DNA of 64,000 bases from Bacteroidota bacterium (GTDB lineage: Bacteria > Bacteroidota > Bacteroidia > Chitinophagales > Chitinophagaceae). A model generated the notes under the pieces. The model saw only the letters and a list, made by a program, of their open reading frames with translations. It ran no database searches and had not been told where the DNA came from. The DNA is taken from contig JAFAGR010000070.1 in NCBI GenBank assembly GCA_023422565.1, positions 60,733-124,732 of the forward strand. Reading direction: 5' to 3'. Positions 17,211 to 25,554 of this stretch are shown one piece after another. Every line of letters begins with the position of its first letter. The first letter of the stretch is position 1. The translations under genes and the position numbers were made by a program.

Positions 17211-18614
17211 ATGTTTATAAAACAGTTTTATACCAACTGCCTCAGCGAGGCCGCTTATTATATTGAAAGCAAGGGAGAAGCCGCGATAATTGACCCACTA
17301 CGTGATACGGAAGCCTACCTGGAACTGGCCGGGGAGCGTGGCGCAAAAATCAGGTATATATTCGAGACGCACTTTCATGCAGACTTTGTTAGCGGGCATC
17401 TCGATCTTTCCCGGAAAACGGAGGCGTCTATCATTTTCGGGCCGAATGCCGTTACCCAATATTCCATTTACAGCAGCAAGGATGGGGAAACATTTCAGTT
17501 GGGAGACCTTACTATAGAAGTATTACATACACCAGGCCATACACTTGAATCCTCCTGCTTTTTATTAAGGGATGAAACGGGTAAACCTCATGCCGTATTT
17601 ACAGGCGATACTCTATTTGTAGGCGATGTAGGACGGCCTGACCTTAGCAGCGGTGGCATGAGCAGTGAGGAGTTAGCCGGTATCATGTACGATACACTTC
17701 AGAACCGCATTATGCCCATACCGGATGATGTTCTGGTTTATCCTGCACACGGGCCCGGAAGCAGTTGCGGAAAAAATCTCGGACCGAACACTTTCAGCAC
17801 TATGGGCGAAGAAAAGAAGACCAACTATGCGCTGCAGCCGCAAACAAGAGAGGAGTTCATAAAAAAAGTAACATCCGGATTGAACGATGCACCGAAATAT
17901 TTTTCGATAAATGCGAAGATCAATCAGAGCGGGTACGATAGCCTTGACGAGGTGAAAATGCGCGGCGTTAAAGCACTTTCAGTTGATGAATTTAAATCTG
18001 CTGTTAAAGAAGATGTGATAATTCTTGACACAAGGCCTGCCACGGAATTTACGCAAGGCTTTATCCCGGGCTCCATTTCAATCGGGCTTGAAGGACGGTT
18101 TGCAGAATGGGCGGGCTCCATACTCCCTTTCGATAAGAAAATACTTTTAGTAACTCCGGAAGGGAAAGAAGAAGAAACAGTAATCCGCCTGTCACGTGTT
18201 GGTTTCGATAAAATGGCGGGATACCTTCAAGGTGGTTTTGAAGCCTGGAAAAGATCCGGCAACAAAACTGACATGATCATAGATGTAGAAGCCGATGAGT
18301 TAATTATGGATATTCCGCACGACGAAAACCTAACGGTACTGGATGTACGCCGGGAAACTGAATTCGGCGACGGGCATCTTGAAAATGCAGTAAATCTTCC
18401 GCTGAATGAAATGACAGATGTTGCGCAACTGGCGCAGTTTGAAGACAACCAAAATTTGTACATTCATTGTGCAGGCGGTTACCGAAGCGTTATCGCGGCA
18501 TCATTGCTCAAAAGAGAGGGATACCACAATCTTCGAAACGTGCTGGGCGGATGGTCGAAAATAAAAAATGAAGAGAAGGCGAAAATTGTGAAGGAGACGA
18601 GTATGTTGAATTGA
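17211..18614 (+). CDS. MBL-fold hydrolase fused to two rhodanese domains
   Basis: A 467-residue protein. Residues 1-200 form a metallo-beta-lactamase domain of the glyoxalase II/persulfide dioxygenase type with THFHADF and TPGHTLES metal ligands and FTGDTLFVGDVGRPDL. Two rhodanese domains follow (about 255-350 and 365-460). The first lacks the catalytic Cys (LLVTPEG at the loop); the second keeps it in HCAGGYRS. Such proteins oxidise or transfer persulfide sulfur. It is cytoplasmic. No sulfide:quinone reductase gene is adjacent. Confidence 0.88.
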   Translation: MFIKQFYTNCLSEAAYYIESKGEAAIIDPLRDTEAYLELAGERGAKIRYIFETHFHADFVSGHLDLSRKTEASIIFGPNAVTQYSIYSSKDGETFQLGDLTIEVLHTPGHTLESSCFLLRDETGKPHAVFTGDTLFVGDVGRPDLSSGGMSSEELAGIMYDTLQNRIMPIPDDVLVYPAHGPGSSCGKNLGPNTFSTMGEEKKTNYALQPQTREEFIKKVTSGLNDAPKYFSINAKINQSGYDSLDEVKMRGVKALSVDEFKSAVKEDVIILDTRPATEFTQGFIPGSISIGLEGRFAEWAGSILPFDKKILLVTPEGKEEETVIRLSRVGFDKMAGYLQGGFEAWKRSGNKTDMIIDVEADELIMDIPHDENLTVLDVRRETEFGDGHLENAVNLPLNEMTDVAQLAQFEDNQNLYIHCAGGYRSVIAASLLKREGYHNLRNVLGGWSKIKNEEKAKIVKETSMLN

Positions 18615-19015
18615 TTTGAAATTTAGGATGAGGGTAGGATGTGTAGATGTGCAGATATGTAAATATGCAGGTGTGCAGATGTGTAGATGTGCAGGTAAAG
18701 GTGCCGCGTGAGCTGCATTTGAATAGACCAAGGCGTCTGTTACCCGATGCCTACCGTAAGTCAGCATTTTTAAAACGCGGCAGGTCATTTGAGAGAATTG
18801 CCCTTATCCACCTGCACATTTGCAAATCGGTAATCCGCACACCCCTTTGCGCCTGAACCCTGAACCTTGTACCTCTCCTCCCTCTGTTGAAACCAACAAC
18901 ATCTAAGGGTAATTTCTTACACGAATGGTAAGAAAAGATCGCGTGAATAAAGGTGATTGCACTTTTAAATTCCTTTCCCTGTAGTTCATATTTGTATGGA
19001 AACAAACCGTACAAC
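18615..19015. other. 401-nt gene-free stretch with periodic repeats
   Basis: The stretch holds an 8-nt periodic tract (18640-18695), a short 7-nt tract (three CCTGAAC-like units, 18852-18872) and, near the right end, an upstream region for the LuxR-type gene with CATATTTG at 18987-18994 (one mismatch to the -7 consensus). Open frames inside it look non-coding, being made of repeat sequence. Confidence 0.6.
18640..18695. repeat. 8-nt periodic repeat tract (GTGCAGAT family)
   Basis: About seven imperfect units such as GTGTAGAT, GTGCAGAT, ATGCAGGT in tandem. The same family occurs at 32041-32110, 46490-46570 and 55741-55800, always intergenic. Confidence 0.75.
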
Positions 19016-19249
19016 ATGAAAACAAATCAAACCCCTCTCACCCGCCGTGAGGCTGAAATAATTCACGAGCTATCACGTGGATTGTATTACAAGGAAATTG
19101 CCGGTAAAATTTTCATCTCCCCTGAAACTGTAAAGAAACACGTAAGAAGTATCTACAAGAAAATGGGCGTAAGGAACCGCGTGGAGGCAACTCTTAAGTA
19201 CACGCAGGAAATGCAGGATGAAGATGCTTCAATAATACCTCAGCCCTGA
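19016..19249 (+). CDS. Orphan LuxR-type HTH protein
   Basis: A 77-residue protein that is almost only a LuxR/GerE DNA-binding domain: TPLTRREAEIIHELSRG, YYKEIAGKIFIS and ETVKKHVRSIYKKMGV match the four helices. There is no receiver or sensor domain. The start at 19016 is chosen since it begins just before the domain and lies downstream of a near-consensus -7 element; an in-frame ATG at 18953 would add a hydrophobic, Cys-containing stretch not expected here. Its 3' end overlaps the convergent acyltransferase gene by 10 nt. Confidence 0.85.
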   Translation: MKTNQTPLTRREAEIIHELSRGLYYKEIAGKIFISPETVKKHVRSIYKKMGVRNRVEATLKYTQEMQDEDASIIPQP

Positions 19250-20157
19250 TCCGTAACCGGGGATGGAGGTGGCATTTCGTCTATCCATCTCCGTGAGTAT
19301 GAGGTGTCGTACTCCGCCTTCCAGCGCCGGTGGCTCCATAAATAATTAGCCGGCTGCTGGCGGATGGAGTTCTCAAGAAAATCCCGGTACAGTTTTGTTA
19401 ACTCCCCCGAAGCGAGGCCGCCTGCGTCTTCCGTAATGATAACGGGCTCGAAACGGTATTTTCCACGCCTCACCTTCACGAAATTCACAAATACAACAGA
19501 GGCCTTATTTCTCATCGCGCTTTTTTCAGGCTGTGCGTTAAATGGCGCGGGGCGATTGAAAAAATTCAGCCAGTACGATCTTTCAGGGCGGGATGGATTC
19601 TGGTCAACAATAAGCGCAAGCATGTACTGTGAATCAGTAAGCTTTTTAAAATCATTCTGAAATCCCTGTGCAGAGATGAATGTTCCGCCAAACCGGCTCC
19701 TTATTCGCAGAAGTAATTTGTCCATCACTTCAGATTTCTGCCTTAGATATATAGCCACCCAGCGACTGCCGGCATTTTTTGCAAAAGCGAGATTTGCCAT
19801 CTCCCAATTCATCTGGTGGCCGCTATGCACCTGTATCCTTTTGCCATGGTCTATCAGATTATTCACGGCGCTCAGGTCAAGTGAATACATTTTGTCAAAC
19901 GCTTTGCCTGAAATAGAAAGCATCTTCAACGTTTCAACAAAGGTTTGGGTGAGATTCCGGTAGAACTCGCGTGCAATAGCTTTTCTTTCCTCTATAGTTT
20001 TTTCGGGGAAGGCAGTCTCAAGATTTGTCATAACCACCTTGGTGCGATATCCCAAAACATAGTAAAGAATAAAAAAAGCAAAATCAGCAATGCCGTATAA
20101 AACAAACAACGGGAGCAGGGAGAACAAATAAAATATACCGTAAACAATGGGATACAT
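19240..20157 (-). CDS. LpxL/HtrB-type lipid A acyltransferase
   Basis: A 305-residue membrane-anchored acyltransferase with one N-terminal TM helix (YGIFYLFSLLPLFVLYGIAD) and the catalytic HxxxxE motif in HQMNWE, followed by VDQNPSRPE and RNKASVVFVN. The family adds secondary acyl chains to lipid A. Other lipid A genes (lpxD, lpxC/fabZ, lpxA) lie at 51825-55141. It is 12 nt downstream of nadB, same strand. Confidence 0.88.
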   Translation of the reverse strand: MYPIVYGIFYLFSLLPLFVLYGIADFAFFILYYVLGYRTKVVMTNLETAFPEKTIEERKAIAREFYRNLTQTFVETLKMLSISGKAFDKMYSLDLSAVNNLIDHGKRIQVHSGHQMNWEMANLAFAKNAGSRWVAIYLRQKSEVMDKLLLRIRSRFGGTFISAQGFQNDFKKLTDSQYMLALIVDQNPSRPERSYWLNFFNRPAPFNAQPEKSAMRNKASVVFVNFVKVRRGKYRFEPVIITEDAGGLASGELTKLYRDFLENSIRQQPANYLWSHRRWKAEYDTSYSRRWIDEMPPPSPVTDQG

Positions 20158-20169
20158 CCTGCTGCTGAT

Positions 20170-21768
20170 TTATAAAATGGTGTTTTGAAGAATAGCGCTT
20201 TTCTGAGGATAGTCGGTATTATAATGAAGCCCCCTGCTCTCCTCTCTAAAGCTTGCAGATTTTACAATTAGGTAGGCCACCGTTATCAGGTTTCTCAGTT
20301 CGCACAATGCAGGTGATACCTCTGTTCTTTCATAAAATTGCTCGGTTTCTTCATGAAGCATATCTAATCTCCTGCTTGCCCGGCTAAGCCTTTCGTCGTT
20401 TCTAACAATGCCCACATAATCGCTCATTACGAGTTTCAACTCTTTCAGGCTTTGCGTGATCAGGATCATTTCGGCCGGAGCCCTCGTGCCTTCTGCATCC
20501 CAGGCCGGTACAGATTTTTCGGCAATTCCTGATTCGAACAGTTTTACCGAAGATAAATAACTGCGATGCGCAAACACCATCGCTTCCAAAAGTGAGTTGC
20601 TTGCCAGCCTGTTAGCTCCGTGCAGGCCTGTACTGGCGCACTCCCCGGCAGCATACAAATTGTTGATAGAAGTTCTTCCCCACTCATCGGTCTTTATCCC
20701 GCCGCAGCTGTAGTGTGCAGCCGGAGATACAGGTATCATCTGCTTAGCCACATCAATCCCGATGCTTAAGCATTTTTGATATATGTTAGGGAAATGCTCC
20801 CTGAATTTTTCCATATCCATGTGCCGGCAGTCGAGATAAACAAATTCAGTTCCGTGAATTTTCATCTCCCTGTCTATTGCACGCGCAACCACATCACGCG
20901 GGGCAAGGTCTTTTCTCGCATCATACACTTCCATGAAAGCTTCCCCCTTTTCATTTCTTAAAATTCCGCCATCGCCCCTTACTGCTTCCGTGATCAAAAA
21001 GCTCTGGCCTCTTACGCCTGGCTCATACAATGCAGTAGGATGGAACTGGATGAACTCCATGTTTTCGATCCTTCCCTTTGCACGGTAAACCATCGCTACG
21101 CCATCTCCCGTGGCAATTCCGGGGTTTGTGGTTACCCTGTATGCCTGCCCGTTTCCTCCGGTGGCAAGCAGCGTTATCCTGGCTTTTATCGCTAATACTT
21201 TGTTGTCAGATAAATTCAATGCATACACACCATAACATTCGATATTGGGGGTTGACTTCGTAACCAAAAAACCAAGATGATGCTGCGTAATTATATCCAA
21301 AACAAAGTGGTGATTCAACACTTCAATGTTCTTCAGTTTGGCCACTTTCTCGAGAAGTGTACGTTCCATTTCCCAACCGGTGATATCTTTATGATGCAGG
21401 ATCCTGTTCTCACTGTGCCCTCCTTCCTTGCCCAACTTAAAGTCTCCGTCGGGTTCACGATCAAAGCGCGCGCCCCAATCAATTATTTCGCGGATCCTCT
21501 CCACACCTTCTTTCACTACGATATCTACAATTCCGGGATCGCACAGGCCATCACCTGATATCAATGTGTCTTCTATGTGTTTTGAAAAACTGTCCTGATC
21601 AAAATCCGTAACTCCTGCAACGCCTCCCTGGGCATACTTTGTATTTGTTTCGTCGCTCTTGGCTTTGGTGATGATGGTCACTTTTGCCTCAGGATACTTC
21701 TCTGCAATTTTTATCGCATAGGTTAAGCCCGCAATGCCTGAACCAATTACAAGAAAGTCTGTTTGCAT
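20170..21768 (-). CDS. nadB: L-aspartate oxidase
   Basis: A 532-residue flavoprotein that oxidises L-aspartate to iminoaspartate in de novo NAD synthesis. It has the N-terminal FAD-binding GSGIAGL, the KYAQGGVAGV segment, IQFHPTAL, and the SCGGIKTDEWGRTSI and AAGECASTGLHGANRLASNSL blocks of the succinate dehydrogenase/NadB superfamily, then the helical C-terminal domain. Length matches NadB (about 530). nadA and nadC are not in the window. ispG lies 18 nt upstream on the same strand. Confidence 0.95.
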   Translation of the reverse strand: MQTDFLVIGSGIAGLTYAIKIAEKYPEAKVTIITKAKSDETNTKYAQGGVAGVTDFDQDSFSKHIEDTLISGDGLCDPGIVDIVVKEGVERIREIIDWGARFDREPDGDFKLGKEGGHSENRILHHKDITGWEMERTLLEKVAKLKNIEVLNHHFVLDIITQHHLGFLVTKSTPNIECYGVYALNLSDNKVLAIKARITLLATGGNGQAYRVTTNPGIATGDGVAMVYRAKGRIENMEFIQFHPTALYEPGVRGQSFLITEAVRGDGGILRNEKGEAFMEVYDARKDLAPRDVVARAIDREMKIHGTEFVYLDCRHMDMEKFREHFPNIYQKCLSIGIDVAKQMIPVSPAAHYSCGGIKTDEWGRTSINNLYAAGECASTGLHGANRLASNSLLEAMVFAHRSYLSSVKLFESGIAEKSVPAWDAEGTRAPAEMILITQSLKELKLVMSDYVGIVRNDERLSRASRRLDMLHEETEQFYERTEVSPALCELRNLITVAYLIVKSASFREESRGLHYNTDYPQKSAILQNTIL

Positions 21769-21786
21769 AAATATGTTGGGTTGAGG

Positions 21787-23772
21787 TCAGGATTCAACGG
21801 GCTGCGGATCGATCCATACATTGTTTTCTTTCAATAGATTGATAAGTTCATCAACAGCCACCTCGCTCTGTATATTTCTCTTCACTACTTCCTTGCCTTT
21901 ATAGAGTGTAATTTTTCCGGGGCCGCTTCCCACATATCCAAAATCAGCATCAGCCATTTCGCCGGGACCGTTAACAATGCATCCCATGATGGCGATCTTC
22001 AGCCCTTTCAAATGATGCGTTACGCTCCTAATGCGGGTTGTGGTTTCCTGGAGATCAAACAATGTTCGGCCGCAACTCGGGCAACTGATATATTCTGTTC
22101 GTGAAATGCGGGTTCTCACCGCCTGCAGTATAGAGAATGAAGTATTGTTGAGAAAGGCATGATTGTTCGAAGCCTGCAGGTATGTTCGCCCCGTTACCAT
22201 TTTGCTTTCCATCATTCCGGGATCATTCATCAGCCAGATACCATCTCCCATTCCATCTAAAAATAAACCTCCTGCCTGCACGGAGAAATCAATAAGTTGT
22301 TCGTCGATCGTTTTACTATGGCTTTCAACCGCAATTATAACCGGAATATGAGCAGATGCCAGCATCATCCGATTAACGGCAAGGCGTATACGCTGCAACC
22401 CGTTTCTTGCATTGGAATAAATGCACAACACAATTGTGAGATCACCATTTACTGCAGCAATGAAATCGTCGGAGATATCTTCGGCTTCTATCGCTACAAA
22501 GTTTACTTCCGGGCTTCGCTCCGTCGCACTAAAAAATTCTTTACCCTGGTATAATGGATAATGCCCGAACTTTTTTTCTTCGGCCCATCGCTTATGATCG
22601 CAGATTATACGAAGCGTTCCGGGTAACTCAAAGGAAACCGTCTTATCTCCGCTGTAAACCAGGTCTGCAGCTGCGTCGCCGATCGACCATTTATCAGTGA
22701 TCACATCATACCTGTAACCAATATTTACGAGATGATCGGGTAAAATTTCACCGGCCTGCATAAAGTCTGCCACCACCACCGGAACATTTCGCGCCCCGAT
22801 GTTCTTCACCTCGTAACTCTCTCTCCGCCTGTATTCAAAAGGTGAATAGGCAAGCCTTACCTTGCCGGATGAAACGATATCTGCAGGCATATCTTCATAC
22901 CTCTTTACAATATCATTGCAAACCGGAATTTCGAATTCCGGATCTTCCGTAAGGCTTACACGGATCGTATCACCAATACCATCTTCCAGGAGGCTGCCGA
23001 TACCGATCGCAGATTTTATACGACCGTCTTCACCATCACCGGCTTCCGTAACGCCAAGATGCAGAGGATAACATTCTCCGAATTCCTCCATCATTTGCTG
23101 CACAAGAAGCCTGTAAGCCTGCACCATTACCAGCGGGTTGCTGCTCTTCATGCTTAAAACGATGTTGTGATAATTCAGCGATCGGGCAATGCGGAGAAAT
23201 TCCATTGCGCTTTCCACCATCCCTTTCGCGGTATCACCATAACGGCTCATGATGCGGTCGCTAAGGCTTCCGTGATTAGTACCAATGCGCATGGCCGTGC
23301 CGTGCTCTTTGCAGAGAAGAACAAGAGGCGTGAATCTTTCTCGTATGCGGTCTATTTCTTCCAGGTATTCTGCGTCGGAATATTCTATCTGTTCAAACTT
23401 CTTCTTATCTACATAATTGCCGGGATTCACTCTCACTTTTTCAACAATTCCTGCCGCAATCTCTGCCGCATTGGGAGTGAAGTGTATATCAGCTACTAAC
23501 GGTGTGGCATAACCTCTTTTACGCAATTCTTCTTTTATTACCGCTAAATTCTCCGCTTCATTTTTAGAAGGTGCGGTAATCCGCACCATTTCCGCGCCCG
23601 CCTCAATGCAACGAATGGTTTGTTCCACTGTTGAAAGTGTATCCATTGTATCTGTAGTGGTCATCGTTTGCACACGAATGGGATGGCCATTACCCAGGAG
23701 AAGATCGCCGATCTTTACTTCGCGGGTTGGCAGGCGCCGGTACACATCTAAAGCTTCGTTGTAATATTTCAT
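21787..23772 (-). CDS. ispG: 4-hydroxy-3-methylbut-2-enyl-diphosphate synthase
   Basis: A 661-residue MEP-pathway enzyme that reduces MEcPP to HMBPP with a [4Fe-4S] cluster. The N-terminal TIM barrel starts with RRLPTREVKIGD; the cluster Cys residues are in CPSCGRT and MGCIVNGPGEM near the C-terminus. Compared with E. coli IspG (about 370) it has an extra central domain of about 250 residues, the known three-domain form of Bacteroidota, Chlamydiae and plants. It lies just upstream of nadB, whose partner NadA also needs Fe-S clusters. Confidence 0.96.
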   Translation of the reverse strand: MKYYNEALDVYRRLPTREVKIGDLLLGNGHPIRVQTMTTTDTMDTLSTVEQTIRCIEAGAEMVRITAPSKNEAENLAVIKEELRKRGYATPLVADIHFTPNAAEIAAGIVEKVRVNPGNYVDKKKFEQIEYSDAEYLEEIDRIRERFTPLVLLCKEHGTAMRIGTNHGSLSDRIMSRYGDTAKGMVESAMEFLRIARSLNYHNIVLSMKSSNPLVMVQAYRLLVQQMMEEFGECYPLHLGVTEAGDGEDGRIKSAIGIGSLLEDGIGDTIRVSLTEDPEFEIPVCNDIVKRYEDMPADIVSSGKVRLAYSPFEYRRRESYEVKNIGARNVPVVVADFMQAGEILPDHLVNIGYRYDVITDKWSIGDAAADLVYSGDKTVSFELPGTLRIICDHKRWAEEKKFGHYPLYQGKEFFSATERSPEVNFVAIEAEDISDDFIAAVNGDLTIVLCIYSNARNGLQRIRLAVNRMMLASAHIPVIIAVESHSKTIDEQLIDFSVQAGGLFLDGMGDGIWLMNDPGMMESKMVTGRTYLQASNNHAFLNNTSFSILQAVRTRISRTEYISCPSCGRTLFDLQETTTRIRSVTHHLKGLKIAIMGCIVNGPGEMADADFGYVGSGPGKITLYKGKEVVKRNIQSEVAVDELINLLKENNVWIDPQPVES

Positions 23773-23803
23773 GAAAACGCAAACACGCCATTTGATACGT
23801 TTG

Positions 23804-23811
23804 CAAAATTA
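23804..23811 (-). promoter_or_regulatory. Candidate -7 element for ispG
   Basis: On the minus strand TAATTTTG lies 31 nt before the ispG ATG. It is a full match to TAnnTTTG, without a clear -33 box. Confidence 0.35.
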
Positions 23812-23827
23812 ACCGATCCCACCCTAT

Positions 23828-25438
23828 TTACCAGTCTTTTTCAGGTCGGTTAACAGGTTCAGGGTCACCCTTCTTAAGTTTATCATGAAGGTTTCTTTCC
23901 TGTTGCTGAAGCGCTTTTAATTTTTCTTCCGCATCCTGTTTTGAAATACGGCTTTGAGAGCGGTTTTGATTTTGGCGATTGTTCTTATTCTGTTGTTGCT
24001 GCTGCTGGTTTTGCTGATCCTGCTTTTGCTTTTTCAGCGCCTTTTGCAGGTTCTGCCTCGCTTCTTCATCGTCGGGCCTTAACCGTAATGCTTCTTTATA
24101 CGCCTCAATACATTCCGGAAGTTGATTATTCATCTGCAAAACCACGCCTTTATTAAAAAAGATCTCCGCCCGGTCTGCCGGTGATTTAGCTGATTGCAAA
24201 GCCCGGTTGTAAGCCGCAACTGCTTCTTCCGTTTTCTTCATCCTAAACAGGGCATTGCCTAGGTTTAAATTGGCTACAAAATCTGCGGACTTCCCTGCCG
24301 CAGCCTGGTAATGGCCTGCAGCTTTCTCATATTCTCCATTTTTATAAAGCCTGTTCCCATCGCGAATAAGTTCATTTGCGTCCTGGCCAAATGCCGGAAT
24401 CATAAAAAACAAAACCGGAATTGAGATTGTCGCTTTCTTATTTATCCTGATCTTTCTTTTCTCGGAAATTAATATTTCGATAATTAAAAGTGAAAAGGCC
24501 AGAAGAAGAAAGTACTGAAAAAAACTCTGATAATTTACCAGCGAATCATCCACCACATTTCTTTGTTCCATGCTTTTTATTTCGTTCACCAGGTTATTTA
24601 CCACATGTTCGGTTGACGTAAATATTTGGTAATTGCCATTGCCGGCCCTGGCTATCTGCCGAAGAGCAGCCTCATTTAATCTTGACACAACGGCGTTGCC
24701 GGCTGCATCCGTTTTTAACTGCAGTGTGGCAGGGTCTTTAACGGTAGACCCCTGTAAAGAACCAACACCAACCACATTTATCACAACGCCTTTGGAGGCA
24801 AGTATCTGCGCCTGTTCAACTGCATGCTCATCATGATCTTCGCCATCACTTAATAATAAAACCGATTTATATTTTTTGTCGTTAGGGTTAAAGGAAAGGT
24901 CTGCAATGCGCAAAGCCTCTCCTATTACGGTGCCCTGCGCGGGCACGGAGGAAGGATGTGCAGTAGCTATGTACATCTTTGCCGCGGCGTGATCTGAAGT
25001 AAGCGGCATCTGCAAATAGGCTTTACCCGCAAAAATTACGAGGCCGATGCGATTGCTTTCAAGCCTGGGAAGCAAGCGGCTAAGCACCTGGCGAGCTCGT
25101 TCCAGCCTTGTCGGGCTGATATCTTCGGCGAGCATACTGGTGCTCACATCCAGCGCGATCATCAAATCAATTCCCGTTCTGGTAATCCGCTCGCTGTTCC
25201 TGGCACTGCGGGGGTTGGCAAGAGACATAGCTACCAGCGCAACAGCAATTAACGGGAGGAGAAACTTTAATAAAAATTTTCGCGAGTCATAATTTCGTGT
25301 CAGCTCCCTGATAAGGCCCGGATCGCCCATTTTGCGTGCAACTTCCTTCTTCCTTTGCAGGGCGAGGAAATACAAAAGTATGAGCAAAGGAAGGGCGGCA
25401 AGAGCCCAAAGAAAATTAATGTGTTGGAAACCGAACAT
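23828..25438 (-). CDS. BatB/BatC-like fusion: von Willebrand A and TPR protein
   Basis: A 536-residue membrane protein. Two N-terminal TM helices precede a von Willebrand A domain (about 80-280) with the MIDAS DVSTS; another TM pair near 305-355 leads into TPR repeats (about 350-460), followed by a Gln/Asn-rich tail. This equals BatB plus BatC of the aerotolerance operon, fused. No batA, batD, moxR or DUF58 gene is adjacent, which is unusual. The ATG at 25438 is supported by a promoter ending 6 nt upstream; an in-frame ATG at 25456 would lie inside that promoter. Confidence 0.83.
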   Translation of the reverse strand: MFGFQHINFLWALAALPLLILLYFLALQRKKEVARKMGDPGLIRELTRNYDSRKFLLKFLLPLIAVALVAMSLANPRSARNSERITRTGIDLMIALDVSTSMLAEDISPTRLERARQVLSRLLPRLESNRIGLVIFAGKAYLQMPLTSDHAAAKMYIATAHPSSVPAQGTVIGEALRIADLSFNPNDKKYKSVLLLSDGEDHDEHAVEQAQILASKGVVINVVGVGSLQGSTVKDPATLQLKTDAAGNAVVSRLNEAALRQIARAGNGNYQIFTSTEHVVNNLVNEIKSMEQRNVVDDSLVNYQSFFQYFLLLAFSLLIIEILISEKRKIRINKKATISIPVLFFMIPAFGQDANELIRDGNRLYKNGEYEKAAGHYQAAAGKSADFVANLNLGNALFRMKKTEEAVAAYNRALQSAKSPADRAEIFFNKGVVLQMNNQLPECIEAYKEALRLRPDDEEARQNLQKALKKQKQDQQNQQQQQQNKNNRQNQNRSQSRISKQDAEEKLKALQQQERNLHDKLKKGDPEPVNRPEKDW

Positions 25439-25444
25439 GCAAAC

Positions 25445-25476
25445 CAAAGTTAGCAAGAAACGAGCCGATGACTCAA
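25445..25476 (-). promoter_or_regulatory. Promoter of the BatB/BatC-like gene
   Basis: On the minus strand a TTG (-33) at 25474-25476 is separated by 21 nt from TAACTTTG (-7) at 25445-25452, both fitting the Bacteroidota consensus. The -7 element ends 6 nt before the ATG, so the transcript leader would be nearly absent. Confidence 0.5.
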
Positions 25477-25554
25477 TGCTTTACGACGAAGAAAATGTTA
25501 TTTATTTAATGGCATCACATAGTTTCGTCCAGCATCATATACAAACGATCTGCT

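Noticed and set aside
18640..18695. Tandem repeats as a CRISPR array
   Set aside because: Units are only 8 nt, degenerate, without spacers, and no cas genes are present.
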